In this document: piece after piece, positions 49,712 through 59,405 of the stretch | Layout: every line of letters begins with the position of its first letter | Position numbering within the stretch: position 1 is the first letter of the stretch | Assembly (NCBI GenBank): GCA_001599715.1 | Contig: BCHU01000009.1 | Location: 434,001-498,000, forward strand | Direction of reading: 5' to 3' | Length of the DNA: 64,000 nucleotides | Source of the DNA: Phaeotremella fagi | Lineage: Eukaryota > Basidiomycota > Tremellomycetes > Tremellales > Phaeotremellaceae | Position numbers and translations under genes: made by a program | The notes under the pieces: generated by a model | The model's database searches: none | Told to the model about the DNA's origin: nothing | What the model saw: only the letters and a program-made list of their open reading frames with translations

Positions 49712-50696
49712 CTACTTCCATTCAGCGATAGCACCGTTGACAGCAGTTTTCATTTCGCTAATGGTAGTTTTTGGATCTTTAGAACCGAAAATTGCCGTAC
49801 CTGCCACAAGAACATTCGAGCCTAAACATTATCGTTCTATCAGCTTACACCTCAAAAGCAGTATAAAGCAAAGCTGACATACCAGCTTGAGCACATTGAC
49901 AAGCGTTACCAGCTCCAACACCCCCATCAACCTGAATATGAACCTCAGGGAATCTCTCACGTAATTCACTAACTTTAGTCAAACATTCAGGCATGAATTT
50001 TTGACCACCGTGTCCAGGTCTGACTGTCATTACCAACAACAGATCAGCTGATTGACCTAGGGAATCGGTGATAACTGTTGAAGGAGTTTCTGGGGAAATG
50101 GCGAGACCGGCTAACATTTTGTGTTGATGGATTAGATCGATTACTTCTTGTGGTGAATCTGTTTTTGGGGGGTGATGTTATGGTCTGAATTGTTCGATTG
50201 GGGGTTTGGCTTACCGGTGGCTTCGTAATGGAATGTATAGAGTTTACCACCTGCTTTAGCGACTTCTGGGACCCACTAGACGTTGGATGATTAGTAACTG
50301 TCATTGAAGGAGATACTCCTACACACCTTGGCAGGATCTGCTACCATCATATGACAATCCATGAAGATATCAGGTACGTTATCCCTAACGCAAGATAAGA
50401 TCGGTGCACCCATAGTGATGTTTGGTACGAAGTTACTGTTACATCAGGTTGATTGTTCGATGTAGATTACCTACCCATCCATAACGTCTAAACTTATGTT
50501 AGTGCTCATACACACCGACATTGAAATGGACTTACCCATGTGTAACCAATCTGCACCGTTGTTGATCATCCTCTTGCATTCTGAACTTAGGTTTGAGAGA
50601 TCGCTCTGAAATGATTAGCTTGATTATCAAGGTTGAAGACGGGTTTATCTAGCTTACTGCTAAGACTGATGGTGAGATGATAGCTGATTTAGTCAT
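49712..50696 (-). CDS. RPE1: Ribulose-phosphate 3-epimerase
   Basis: Multi-exon minus-strand gene, start 50696, stop 49712-49714, about 230 aa (usual length). It begins MTKSAIISPSVLASDLSNLS, with WLHMDVMDGHFVPNITMG (His and Asp metal ligands), MDCHMMVADP, LVMTVRPGHGGQKFMPE and IQVDGGVGAGN, all signatures of the TIM-barrel epimerase. It interconverts ribulose-5-phosphate and xylulose-5-phosphate in the non-oxidative pentose phosphate pathway. The last segment is SNVLVAGTAIFGSKDPKTTI. A CACGTG element lies about 135 bases upstream of the start. Confidence 0.96.
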
Positions 50697-51414
50697 TTTG
50701 AGCTTGTAGTTTATCTATTGTCTGATTGTTTTTTTTGGTGTTATATCTTTTGATTACTGGATTCTTAATGTTGAAATTCACACTTCACTGAAGTACGGAT
50801 CTACGGAGCTGACCTGACCATTACCGCCCCACGTGCCTGGTGGAGAAATATAAGGTTCATTTGTTTATTATAATTATTGTATATTTATCCCGGCTCCTCC
50901 CCATCCTCAGAAGTCAGACTTGAATGCATATCAAGCTCTGCATTTGTAAATGAGAAGTGTTTGTGGATATGCTGTATTTTTTGTGGGATGTCTCATCCTG
51001 GAATTTGCCTTCAATATCTCCAGCTGAAAATCTTTTAGTAGGTTGGAGAGACGTTATAGTATATCAGGCCTATATAAGCACTAGCTGGCACTAGATATCG
51101 TGCAAGAAAAAGCTAGGTAGCTCTTTCAATGCAGCTGTTGAACACTCTTTTTTATGATTTTAGCACACCGTTTATCTTAAGAGAAGTAGTGTACGACTTT
51201 CCGGTCACGTAGACATATTGTCTTTTTCTTTTCTTTCTCCTTTGAATATCCTTTGTTTTCTCTAGCGTGAAATATATCGGGCTTCGAAAGAAAGCTGTGG
51301 TATATACAACGCTCTTAACGTCATTGTCTTCTTCTTTCTTACCTTCATTTGCCACTCCCAATCAAACATCAATCTTTCTCGCATTCAATAAAATCACTTT
51401 CAACTCGACAAACA
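50697..51414. other. Divergent intergenic region, promoters
   Basis: About 720 bases. On the epimerase side is CACGTG (50830-50835). On the orphan-gene side is a TATATAAGC element near 51071 and pyrimidine-rich stretches. An in-frame ATG at 51349 could extend the next gene by 22 residues. No other gene seen. Confidence 0.5.
50830..50835. promoter_or_regulatory. CACGTG site upstream of RPE1
   Basis: Perfect CACGTG about 135 bases before the epimerase start codon on its upstream side. Candidate bHLH-factor site. Confidence 0.3.
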
Positions 51415-52194
51415 ATGCCAACTCTCACCGAATTCAGCGAAAACGATACAGCGATAGAGCGAATGAGGGACTGGGGACTTGGTGTAGGTCTATTCGCTCC
51501 TTCGAATGCAGACAAAGAAAGAATCCCATGGAATCAAGCCAACCTCTTTTCAGACTTCAAATCAAACCCTCTCGTCTATGAAACCGACGAAGCCGTTCAT
51601 AATGCGACATTCTCTGGTCCAAATGTTCCAGGGATGTTGTTCCATAAAACAAACAAACACTGGGACGACCCGATTGGTAAATCAATTACTATTCGTCCCC
51701 AATTCCACGTTTATTTGGTCAGTAGAAATGGTATTCCCGAAACAATTTTTCCTACCTTAGAAAGAGATTTGGAAGAGACGGGAGAGAATTTACGTTTGGA
51801 GATTGTTTTGAAAGAATCGGAGGATGCCAACTGGGGTGATATAGCTTTCGAAGCTCTTCACAAGAGATTGGAAAATTATTTCACAAACTTCGGTTGTGAG
51901 TCTAAAACTTCTAATGCTGATACGCAACTTCTCCAATCTTTCATCACACATCATCCAGAAGATCCTCAAAGACCAGACGACGAAGCTTGGGTTAATCGTG
52001 ATCGCGGCCATACCACTACAACTGCTCAATGTGTCGTTTCGATCATAACTGCCGATTCAAATATGTTTCTTCGTAATATGGAGTTTGAAGCCAATATCAC
52101 TACCTCCTTTGTTATGTGGGAAGATTCTACAACAGTCGAACCACATCCTACTCGATGCTACAACGGAGGTTATGTAGCTGATATAAGTTGGTGA
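51415..52194 (+). CDS. Intronless orphan protein, 260 aa, unknown function
   Basis: A single open frame in a genome where nearly all other genes are split. The ATG at 51415 (AACAATGCC) has a good context; an in-frame ATG at 51349 would add 22 residues. It begins MPTLTEFSENDTAIERMRDW and ends CYNGGYVADISW. It is acidic, with no signal peptide, transmembrane helix or motif I recognise. Hydrophobic/charged alternation (ITIRPQFHVYLVSRNGIPET, LEIVLKESEDANWGDIAFEA) suggests a folded alpha/beta domain, and the C-terminal part (TTTTAQCVVSIITADSN) looks like beta strands. I could not align it convincingly with the orphan trio at 56.6-59.2 kb. Function not assigned. Confidence 0.7.
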   Translation: MPTLTEFSENDTAIERMRDWGLGVGLFAPSNADKERIPWNQANLFSDFKSNPLVYETDEAVHNATFSGPNVPGMLFHKTNKHWDDPIGKSITIRPQFHVYLVSRNGIPETIFPTLERDLEETGENLRLEIVLKESEDANWGDIAFEALHKRLENYFTNFGCESKTSNADTQLLQSFITHHPEDPQRPDDEAWVNRDRGHTTTTAQCVVSIITADSNMFLRNMEFEANITTSFVMWEDSTTVEPHPTRCYNGGYVADISW

Positions 52195-52488
52195 GAGTTG
52201 TGAAACTGTTGGTTGTAGTTTAATTTTCATTTTTGTATGATTCTATTTTTTCCATTCTTCATCATTCACCATTCACCTGTGATAATTTTCTTACAATTTA
52301 TGCGTTTTGTCGATGAATCTACTGTGCAAGTCAGTGCGCGAAAAGTACGAAAATAATGCCACAATTAAAAGACGGTTTGTAAAATTGCCACTCAAAATAG
52401 GTTAAAAGCGTTTAACAACATCTCCATCTCCCTCTACTTTCTCTTTTCTCTTTCACTCTCTTATCTCAAACTTTCTCTCACTTCTACA

Positions 52489-54863
52489 ATGGCAGGTCCA
52501 CTATCAGTAGAAGATATCCTAGCGAAGCAAAAAGCTGATAAAGAAGCATTATCAAAAGTGAGTCCTACCTCTACTCTTATTTAACAATCACTGACAATAT
52601 ACCGTTAGCCAAAATTCCTTAGTAAAGCTGAAAGAGCTGCTTTGGCTTTACAAAAACGTAATCAAGAAGTTACCGCTCGTCAGGAGAAGGATGAAATTGA
52701 TAAACAAGAGAGAATAGCTTTTGAACTTGCTGCTGAGGAGGAACGACGGAAGGTTGAGAATGCTAGATATGGAAGTGGGAATGGGTATTCTAATGGGTAT
52801 GGTAATGGCAATGGTAACGGATATGGCAATGGGAATGGGCGATGTAAGTCATTTCAAATTCAGATAGAAACGTTCTAGCTGATGCTACGATTAGACGACC
52901 AGTCGAGAGATCAACGGAATGATCGATTCGCTCGTCCACCTCCACCAGAACCTCGTAATGGAAACGGTCCACCAACAGGTCCTCGAGGTACCCCAACCGG
53001 ACCCAGGGGATTCAACAATACACAATCTCATAACCCTTCACCACTGGGTAGTACTTCAACTTCAACATCGACTTCAATGCCACCACCCCCACCGCCATCT
53101 TCTGAGATAGATACACAGGATTTAGCAACTATGACCGACGCTGAACTTAAAGTCATTCAATCCAGATATCTAGGTTTAGGCAAAATGAACAAGAAACCTA
53201 GAGCTAGAAAAACTGTTGGTAACGATAAGAAATTCGTTTTTGATTGGAGTGCTGCTGAGGATACTTCTGCTGCTGAACAGGGCACTTGGGTTAGTGAAGT
53301 TAAATCTCAGGGGACCGGGGGTTTTACTTTTGGTGGAAGATTAGCTGGGTTCGATGAAGGTAAACGGGAAGGTGTGGTTGATAAGTGAGTATAGCTGCAT
53401 TAGGACCAAAGTATATCAGCTGACTTTAATGTAGCCACGCCGACGCACTTGAACGACGAAGAGCTGGTAGAGGTAACACTGACGAACGACATTGGTCAGA
53501 TAAACCTTTGGCCGAAATGAAGGATAGAGATTGGAGAATTTTCCGAGAAGATTACAGCATATCCGCAAGAGGTGGTCAGATACCGTTCCCCTTGCGAAGT
53601 TGGAGAGAATCAACGATACCGACAGCGATTTTAGACGTCATCGATCAAATTGGTTACACTGAACCCAGTCCTATTCAAAGACAAGCTATACCTATCGGTA
53701 TGCAGAATCGAGATTTGGTAGGAATAGCTAAAACTGGTTCCGGTAAGACTGCAGCTTTCGTCATACCAATGTTGGATTATATTGGACATTTGCCTAAATT
53801 GAATGACGACAATCGACATCTTGGTCCATACGCTTTGATTATGGCACCAACGCGTGAATTGGCTCAACAGATCGAAAGTGAAACAACTAGATTCGCTACT
53901 CCACTCGGATATAAAGCGGTATCGATCGTTGGTGGAAGAGCGGTCGAGGAACAACAATTCAATCTCAGAGATGGTGCAGAGATCGTCATCGCTACACCAG
54001 GTCGTTTAAAAGATATGTTAGACAAATCCATGCTCGTCATGTCACAATGTCGTTACGTTGTGATGGATGAAGCCGATAGAATGGTCGATCTAGGTTTTGA
54101 AATCGATTTGACGTTCATTTTGGATACTATGCCGGCTGGATTCTTGAAACCCGATAACGAAATTCTGGCGGAAACAGATGATAGCTGGAAAGGATACAGA
54201 GTAACAACGTTGTTCTCAGCCACGATGCCTCCTGCGGTTGAAAGACTTACTCGAAAATATCTGCGAAAACCAGCAACAGTAACGATCGGTACGGCGGGTG
54301 AAGCTGTCGACACCGTCGAGCAAAGAATTGAATTCATCCACGGTGAAGAAAAGAAGAAAGCTAGAATGATCGAGATCTTACGATCAGGAATGTTCGCACC
54401 TCCAATGATCGTCTTCGTGAATCAAAAGAAAACCGCCGACGTCGTTGTCAAATATGTCCAACAATCTGGATATTCAGGAACGACTTTACATTCAGGTAAA
54501 AATCAAGAACAGAGAGAAGCGGCTCTTAAAGCTTTACGTGATGGTGAAGTTGCTGTGTTGGTCGCAACAGATCTAGCTGGTCGTGGTATCGATGTACCCG
54601 ATGTCTCTTTGGTTCTCAATTGGCAAATGGCTGATACGATCGAAAGATACGTTCATCGTATCGGTCGTACGGGTCGTGCAGGGAAAACTGGTGTTGCCAT
54701 CACGTTCCTCACTAATGACGATGATGAGGTCATGTACGAACTTAAACAGGAGGTTGAGAAGAGTGCCATGTCGAAGATGAATCCTGAGTTGGCTAGACAT
54801 GAAGCTGCTAAACAGAAGATTACTAGGGAGATGAAGAGGAAGAGAGAGGAGGAGGAGGGTTAG
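52489..54863 (+). CDS. PRP28: Prp28, DEAD-box RNA helicase of the U5 snRNP
   Basis: Four exons: 52489-52557, 52609-~52842, ~52895-53383 and ~53434-54863, about 740 aa. The N-terminal part is charged and low complexity, with a Gly/Asn/Tyr repeat near residues 80-100 and a polyproline run. The helicase core has, in order, the Q-motif region (YTEPSPIQRQAIPIG), motif I AKTGSGKT, PTRELA, TPGR, motif II DEAD (VMDEADRMVDLG), SAT (FSATMPP), and HRIGRTGRAG. Family-specific features are DRDWRIFREDYSISARGG before the core and LARHEAAKQKITREMKRKRE at the end. Prp28 exchanges U1 for U6 at the 5' splice site during spliceosome activation. The neighbours upstream and downstream are intronless orphans. Confidence 0.95.
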
Positions 54864-55112
54864 GGTGAAGCTAAGCGTGTGGGTTTTCGAGAAGGAAAAA
54901 GAAATCTGTTAAGTAATCAGGAAATGTATCATTTACTCGTACCGTCAGGTGATTAGGAAGCTCCCCAACAATTTGTGGCACTTTGGAAATGGCAGTACTT
55001 TACTCTACTGAAAATGAGAGCAGATAATGATCCCGAGACAAAGTGAAAAGGAACCATTCCTTTCAAAGAATACATAACAACCTGAAAAAGAATGGATATT
55101 GAGCTTATGGAC

Positions 55113-55601
55113 CTATGATCGCCGCGCTCGCTCGAATCTCCGAGCTTCCCTGTCAAGATTTTCAAAGGAAAAATAGCTTCGAGAGTATTCATCGACCAAT
55201 GGCTGGACCGATCCATCTGTGACACTTTTCACCAGCTTCTCAAACTCCTGGAGTCGGACACCCCATTCAATCAAACTGCTTCTACAAGACAAATACTCTT
55301 TTTCCTCTTTGGAAGTTTTGAAGACTTCTAACTCAGCCTTGGTCTTCTCTCTAGATTTTGTTATTTTACCGACCATATCTAGCTTGTAGAAGATTATCGC
55401 ACTCCCCTTGAGGTCAATCTTACTTGACTCGTTCATCATATCGGTGTTCAACCTATTGAGAGCTTTATACCATGATTCAAGAGCTTGATGACTTTTTTCG
55501 AATGATGTTATCGTTGATGGGATTGATTGGAGACATTCATATCTAGATTCTTTGAGTTCATCTAATGATTTTTGAAGCCCAGTCGAAATTTCTTCACTCA
55601 T
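55113..55601 (-). CDS. Intronless orphan coiled-coil protein, 162 aa
   Basis: A single minus-strand open frame, MSEEISTGLQKSLDELKESR to REARRFERARRS. It is almost wholly helical and charged, with heptad-like stretches (SFEKSHQALESWYKALNRLN; GKITKSREKTKAELEVFKTS) and a basic C-terminus. No signal, membrane segment or known motif. Short helical proteins of this kind are found as subunits of cytoskeletal or tethering complexes, but no family is recognised, so no function is given. Convergent with PRP28, 249 bases away. Codon usage resembles the neighbours, which favours a real gene over a chance frame. Confidence 0.6.
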   Translation of the reverse strand: MSEEISTGLQKSLDELKESRYECLQSIPSTITSFEKSHQALESWYKALNRLNTDMMNESSKIDLKGSAIIFYKLDMVGKITKSREKTKAELEVFKTSKEEKEYLSCRSSLIEWGVRLQEFEKLVKSVTDGSVQPLVDEYSRSYFSFENLDREARRFERARRS

Positions 55602-56651
55602 CTTTTGTGATTCTAATCGATTTGAAATTTATTTGGATGGGTAGCTTTCTGGGTGATAAGATCTGGAAAGCAAAAGGAGAAATAAAAAAGATATAACAGG
55701 TTATCGCAGCTCATTTACCACACGAATGGAAGTCATTTGGCCAGGTCTTCGAAGTGCGCGAACAACTCTCCGACACTTAGTATCGGAGATTTTACAGGCG
55801 AGTAGGCATCCTAACGGTAATTTATGGCACTGTGTGAATATTTGCCTTTCTTTACTACGTATCTCCAGGAAAAAACAAGTATTGTGAGCGATCCGAGGCA
55901 TCAACCCCCTTCTCTACATTTCTGCTTCTTTTCTTATTGTAATCTTGTGCAATATAATACTCAAAACTAGAAACACCCCGTGTGAAATTGACGTACTGTA
56001 AAGTACATGCAGCGATCATTTCGTGAATGGAAATTCAATTCTTCGGGGGCAAAAAACTGTCAAAAGAAAGAGCATCAAAATAATAAGATGACTCTTGTTT
56101 GTCTTCTAGCGCTTTAATTTGTTGTCTTCGTTTTCGGGCAAATGGACTAAAAACAAAATTAGATAAGAAAACAGAAATAGCCGTTAACGATTACATCATA
56201 ACTGTTTTACACTCTGTTCCTTTGAGAATCAATTCATTTTCGACTGAAATGACAACAAAATATCCCAATAACTGCAAGGTCTTCCAGTGATTTACTGCAA
56301 TATGATGATCTGAATATCCATTTGAGCATTACATCATAGCTGTCAACAAGTTGATCCTTTGACAACAAACATTTTTTAAACAAATTCATTTAATCCAAAC
56401 CATTGTGAAGGTGCCGTCTTCTGGTGTTTTAATATAGAGTCTCCATTTACAGGAAAATAATAAAAACATTTATCTTACTGCAAAAGACCTAGTAGTTACA
56501 TCATTGATGATCCTTTGACCGGCTTTCAAAGAAGTCCTATTGTTGGGGGACAGGAAGACGTATATGACTCTTTCTTGTTCAGGATTTTCTCTTTCTTTCT
56601 TTCTTTCTTCTTCTTCCACAACCAACAATCACATTCACCAAGGTTTGTACA
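55602..56651. other. 1-kb AT-rich spacer with degenerate repeats before the orphan array
   Basis: No convincing gene in 1,050 bases. It carries three TTACATCAT words (56191, 56329 and 56496), two of which are followed by a TGATCCTTTGAC word (near 56352 and 56508); the same two are preceded by TTACTGCAA (56292 and 56475). It also has a short hairpin CTCCGA/TCGGAG (55768-55788). The spaced repeats look like a decayed duplication. Confidence 0.5.
56291..56519 (+). repeat. Two diverged copies of a 45-75 base element
   Basis: Copy one (56291-56362) and copy two (56474-56519) share, in the same order, TTACTGCAA, TTACATCAT and GATCCTTTGAC, with different spacing. They lie 130-360 bases upstream of the first gene of the orphan array. 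Confidence 0.45.
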
Positions 56652-57287
56652 ATGTCATCAAATAACAATACCAGATACGCTTATGTTTATTTTAAAGGAG
56701 GAGATCTCCAAAGTCAAATCGAGAAGTTCACAAAACCACTCGAAAACTACATAGAAAATGGTAAAGAATTAACCCTTTGGAAAATCAAACCTGCAGCCAA
56801 CACCAACACTGCCACCTGGCAGTTCAAAGAAAGTCATGAGCAAGATGTTAAGATCTCGTACAGTGATCAAGAAGCGATCACTGAAGGTTCCCTCAATCTC
56901 GACTTCAAACTCCGTTATTCGGTTGATCAAAATCCAGACGCTCTTTCCAAATATCGATACATAAATAATCAAACTTTGAGAACTTTCGATTTCGAACGAT
57001 CCGTCTCAACCATCAACATCAAAGCTCAAATCCTCAACGATATTCGGTCTAGTCTCAAGGGGGAGAATCATAAATACAACTTCCCAGAAACAGCTCTTGA
57101 GCATCCTGGTATCCTCCTTACCAGTACTGATGGTGGACCTTTCACCATTACATACGCGGATGATCAAACTCAGCACCCATTCGATAAGAGTTTTGGTGAT
57201 CTTGAGATTGGTCATAAGGAGTATGAGAAGTATGAGGTTGGTAAACGTAGTATCGAATACACTTTAGAACTTAGTCCATCAACTTAG
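56652..57287 (+). CDS. Orphan array member A, intronless, 211 aa
   Basis: A single-exon frame, MSSNNNTRYAYVYFKGGDLQ to YTLELSPST, with good AATG context. Compared with member B it shares in order: a start block with YAY, then FTKPLENYI versus FTKPIEEYL; the best-kept block HPGILLTSTDGGPFTITYAD versus RPGLLLSSVDGGPFKISYED, followed by DQ; KSFGDLEIG versus TSFGSIQSY; and a C-terminal block VGKRSIEYTLEL versus VGKRGFEYSIEL. The pattern suggests one compact domain of alternating helices and strands. No signal peptide, membrane helix or known catalytic motif is evident. It is the first of three same-strand genes spaced 350 and 258 bases apart. Confidence 0.75.
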   Translation: MSSNNNTRYAYVYFKGGDLQSQIEKFTKPLENYIENGKELTLWKIKPAANTNTATWQFKESHEQDVKISYSDQEAITEGSLNLDFKLRYSVDQNPDALSKYRYINNQTLRTFDFERSVSTINIKAQILNDIRSSLKGENHKYNFPETALEHPGILLTSTDGGPFTITYADDQTQHPFDKSFGDLEIGHKEYEKYEVGKRSIEYTLELSPST

Positions 57288-57638
57288 TTGTTGAGACATG
57301 GTTCTCTACTTTGTTAGTGGACGAAGTTGTTCCGATATCGTTTTATGTTCTCGTAGTTTTTGTTGAAGTCGAAGTATTTATGTAGTAGTCACAGTAGTAG
57401 TCGTAGTAATTGAGGATGAATTTAAATGAGGATGATTTGTTAGCAATACTGTACACAGGATTGAATTTTCCAATAACGCAGGAATGACACCAGTGAGAAG
57501 AGGGCTTCTTTAGGAAGCTTCTCGTCGAAATGAACAATACAGAGTGGAGCTTTCTACGTTCTTTGCAATCCCCATTCTTTCTATTTCCACACGTTTTCAA
57601 ATCTCATAAAGATCGTAGTTCTTTACATAACCCGAGAA
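57288..57638. other. Spacer between orphan A and B
   Basis: About 350 bases with 3' UTR of A and promoter of B. AT-rich, includes a GTAGTAGTC-like short repeat near 57380-57400. No further gene seen. Confidence 0.5.
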
Positions 57639-58307
57639 ATGTCATCAGAAAACTCTAGAATTGAATACGCCTACAGTTTTCTCGAAAAATATCCCGATTC
57701 ATGGCCTAATAATCTACACGAAACCATAAAAACCTTCACCAAGCCGATCGAAGAGTATCTGTCATACTCTGACGATATCAGACTTCCACGATCTGTGAAC
57801 AGTGTTAATCGCATTTTATGGGCTTACGATTTCACGTCCGAACCGGGACAGTATCCTAAAGTCAAAGTCATTTACAGCTCCCAAACCGAAACTCAAGAAG
57901 CTGAAGTTGAATTTCGAACCAATCTGAAATTCAGTTTTTCAATCGATCCAAAAGACATCACTTCAGGTTATAAATCCAGTGAAGATGTTTTCATGACGTG
58001 CCACAAAAGGATGCGTCCTCAAGTTATGAATGATACATTATGTCAAATTCATCGAGATATTGGTACGACTTTACAAGAAAATGATAATTTTTGTAACGTT
58101 CCTCAAGATATTCTTAATCGACCTGGGCTTCTTCTTAGCAGTGTCGACGGTGGTCCATTCAAGATTTCATATGAAGATGATCAGAGTAATTTTGTTGGTT
58201 CAGATACATCCTTCGGTAGTATACAATCATATGTTGATGATCAACGTGTTGAGGAGATGTATGATGTTGGGAAAAGGGGCTTCGAATATAGCATTGAACT
58301 GTGTTGA
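57639..58307 (+). CDS. Orphan array member B, intronless, 222 aa
   Basis: Single-exon frame MSSENSRIEYAYSFLEKYPD to GFEYSIELC. It is the closest relative of member A: both start MSS.N, share YAY, FTKP(L/I)E.Y(I/L), the PG(I/L)LL(T/S)S.DGGPF.I.Y.DDQ block, a (K/T)SFG block, and the final VGKR..EY..EL. Between these blocks the two proteins differ strongly, so the duplication is old or fast-evolving. Middle strands (KVKVIYSSQTETQEAEVEFR, NLKFSFSIDPK) suggest a beta-rich core. No known domain recognised. Function unknown. Confidence 0.75.
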   Translation: MSSENSRIEYAYSFLEKYPDSWPNNLHETIKTFTKPIEEYLSYSDDIRLPRSVNSVNRILWAYDFTSEPGQYPKVKVIYSSQTETQEAEVEFRTNLKFSFSIDPKDITSGYKSSEDVFMTCHKRMRPQVMNDTLCQIHRDIGTTLQENDNFCNVPQDILNRPGLLLSSVDGGPFKISYEDDQSNFVGSDTSFGSIQSYVDDQRVEEMYDVGKRGFEYSIELC

Positions 58308-58565
58308 GGAAATGTACTGGATGCAATTGTGCGCCACACAGCGCTTTTGCTGTTCTCGTTTTTGTGAACGAAAAGCAGAATTGTCTCGTAGTCATCATAT
58401 CTCAAAACTGAGCTTCATTCCTTCTCTCGAAGCCTTCCTTCCGTTTCAATACAAGGTCCGTTAAGAATCCTAGACCAATTTTTATGTATTTGAAGAGAAC
58501 TTTTTCATAAAAACTTCCAATCTGATCGTTCACCAAATAATATCAAACAAAATAAGTAAAAACAG

Positions 58566-59183
58566 ATGTCCGAACCTTCAACTTCAACCTCTCTTCCAGA
58601 GCAGGTATCGACCTCCGAATACGCATTCGTAACCTTCATGAAAGACGAGAAGGTATCCTTTCAAAATCTACTCCTGCCACTCACGGAATTCTGCAAAGAA
58701 GCTTCAGTAATCACTCTTCATCCAACGACAAGGAATCCAAATGCCACAGGTTTAAAGAAATGGAGTGGTATCTACAATTTCACCGAAGCAGTCAAAGTTC
58801 AAGCTGTTCAAAGTAATCAATCAGCAGAACCAACTTCTGGTACCCTCAGTTTGAAGTTGAAAGTGATTTATTCAAGTCACGGTAGTCAACTCGAACCAAC
58901 CGACAGTATTTCTGCTCAACTAAAATCAAGTGAGAGAGAATTAGTCAAGACGACCTTGACTACAGTTATCAAACAAGCTTATCTCCCCTTTAATCCTGAT
59001 GAATATAAGGATATCAACTTTGGTGATACCATCAATGGGAAGTCAGGTTTTTTACTTTTCAAAGACGAGAAGAATGATAGTTATTGTAACGTCGATAAGC
59101 ATAGTGATTCTGAAAAGGAACTTCCCGCTGTTTTACCTGATGGTATGAGATATAGGGCAATTTTAGAATTTCATGAAAAATGA
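58566..59183 (+). CDS. Orphan array member C, intronless, 205 aa, divergent
   Basis: Single-exon frame MSEPSTSTSLPEQVSTSEYA to AILEFHEK. Links to A and B are weaker but ordered: SEYAFVTF versus YAYVYF, a helix LLLPLTEFCKE, a strand LSLKLKVIYSSHG that matches B's KVKVIYSSQT, KSGFLLFKDEKND in the place of PG(I/L)LL..DGGPF, and a final RYRAILEF versus IEYTLEL. So it is probably the most diverged copy, with the DGGPF block changed. No targeting signals. Function unknown. Its 3' end is 222 bases from the convergent DUF1749 gene end. Confidence 0.65.
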   Translation: MSEPSTSTSLPEQVSTSEYAFVTFMKDEKVSFQNLLLPLTEFCKEASVITLHPTTRNPNATGLKKWSGIYNFTEAVKVQAVQSNQSAEPTSGTLSLKLKVIYSSHGSQLEPTDSISAQLKSSERELVKTTLTTVIKQAYLPFNPDEYKDINFGDTINGKSGFLLFKDEKNDSYCNVDKHSDSEKELPAVLPDGMRYRAILEFHEK

Positions 59184-59405
59184 TTTGGTTTCTTGTACTG
59201 TATCTCCCGTAGAATGATGTGATCGAAAGTCGTCTCCAACATACATATATTGCCTTTCTACAGTCAGAAGACAGATTATTTGTGTTCGAACGACTCGATG
59301 AATCTGCCATCAAATAGTTCTTTCCCTGTGTTATGACCTCTATCATTACACAGATTCAACTTTATACTATACATTTCGTTTGTTACTCCTTCCCCGTTCA
59401 CCCCC

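Noticed and set aside
55701..55904. 67-codon minus-strand frame upstream of the coiled-coil orphan
   Set aside because: Composition rich in Cys/Arg without regular hydrophobic pattern, and no start context or splice partners.
51415..59183. Idea that the 51415 orphan is a fourth member of the tandem trio
   Set aside because: No ordered block of the trio (FTKP, DGGPF, VGKR) could be placed on it by eye.
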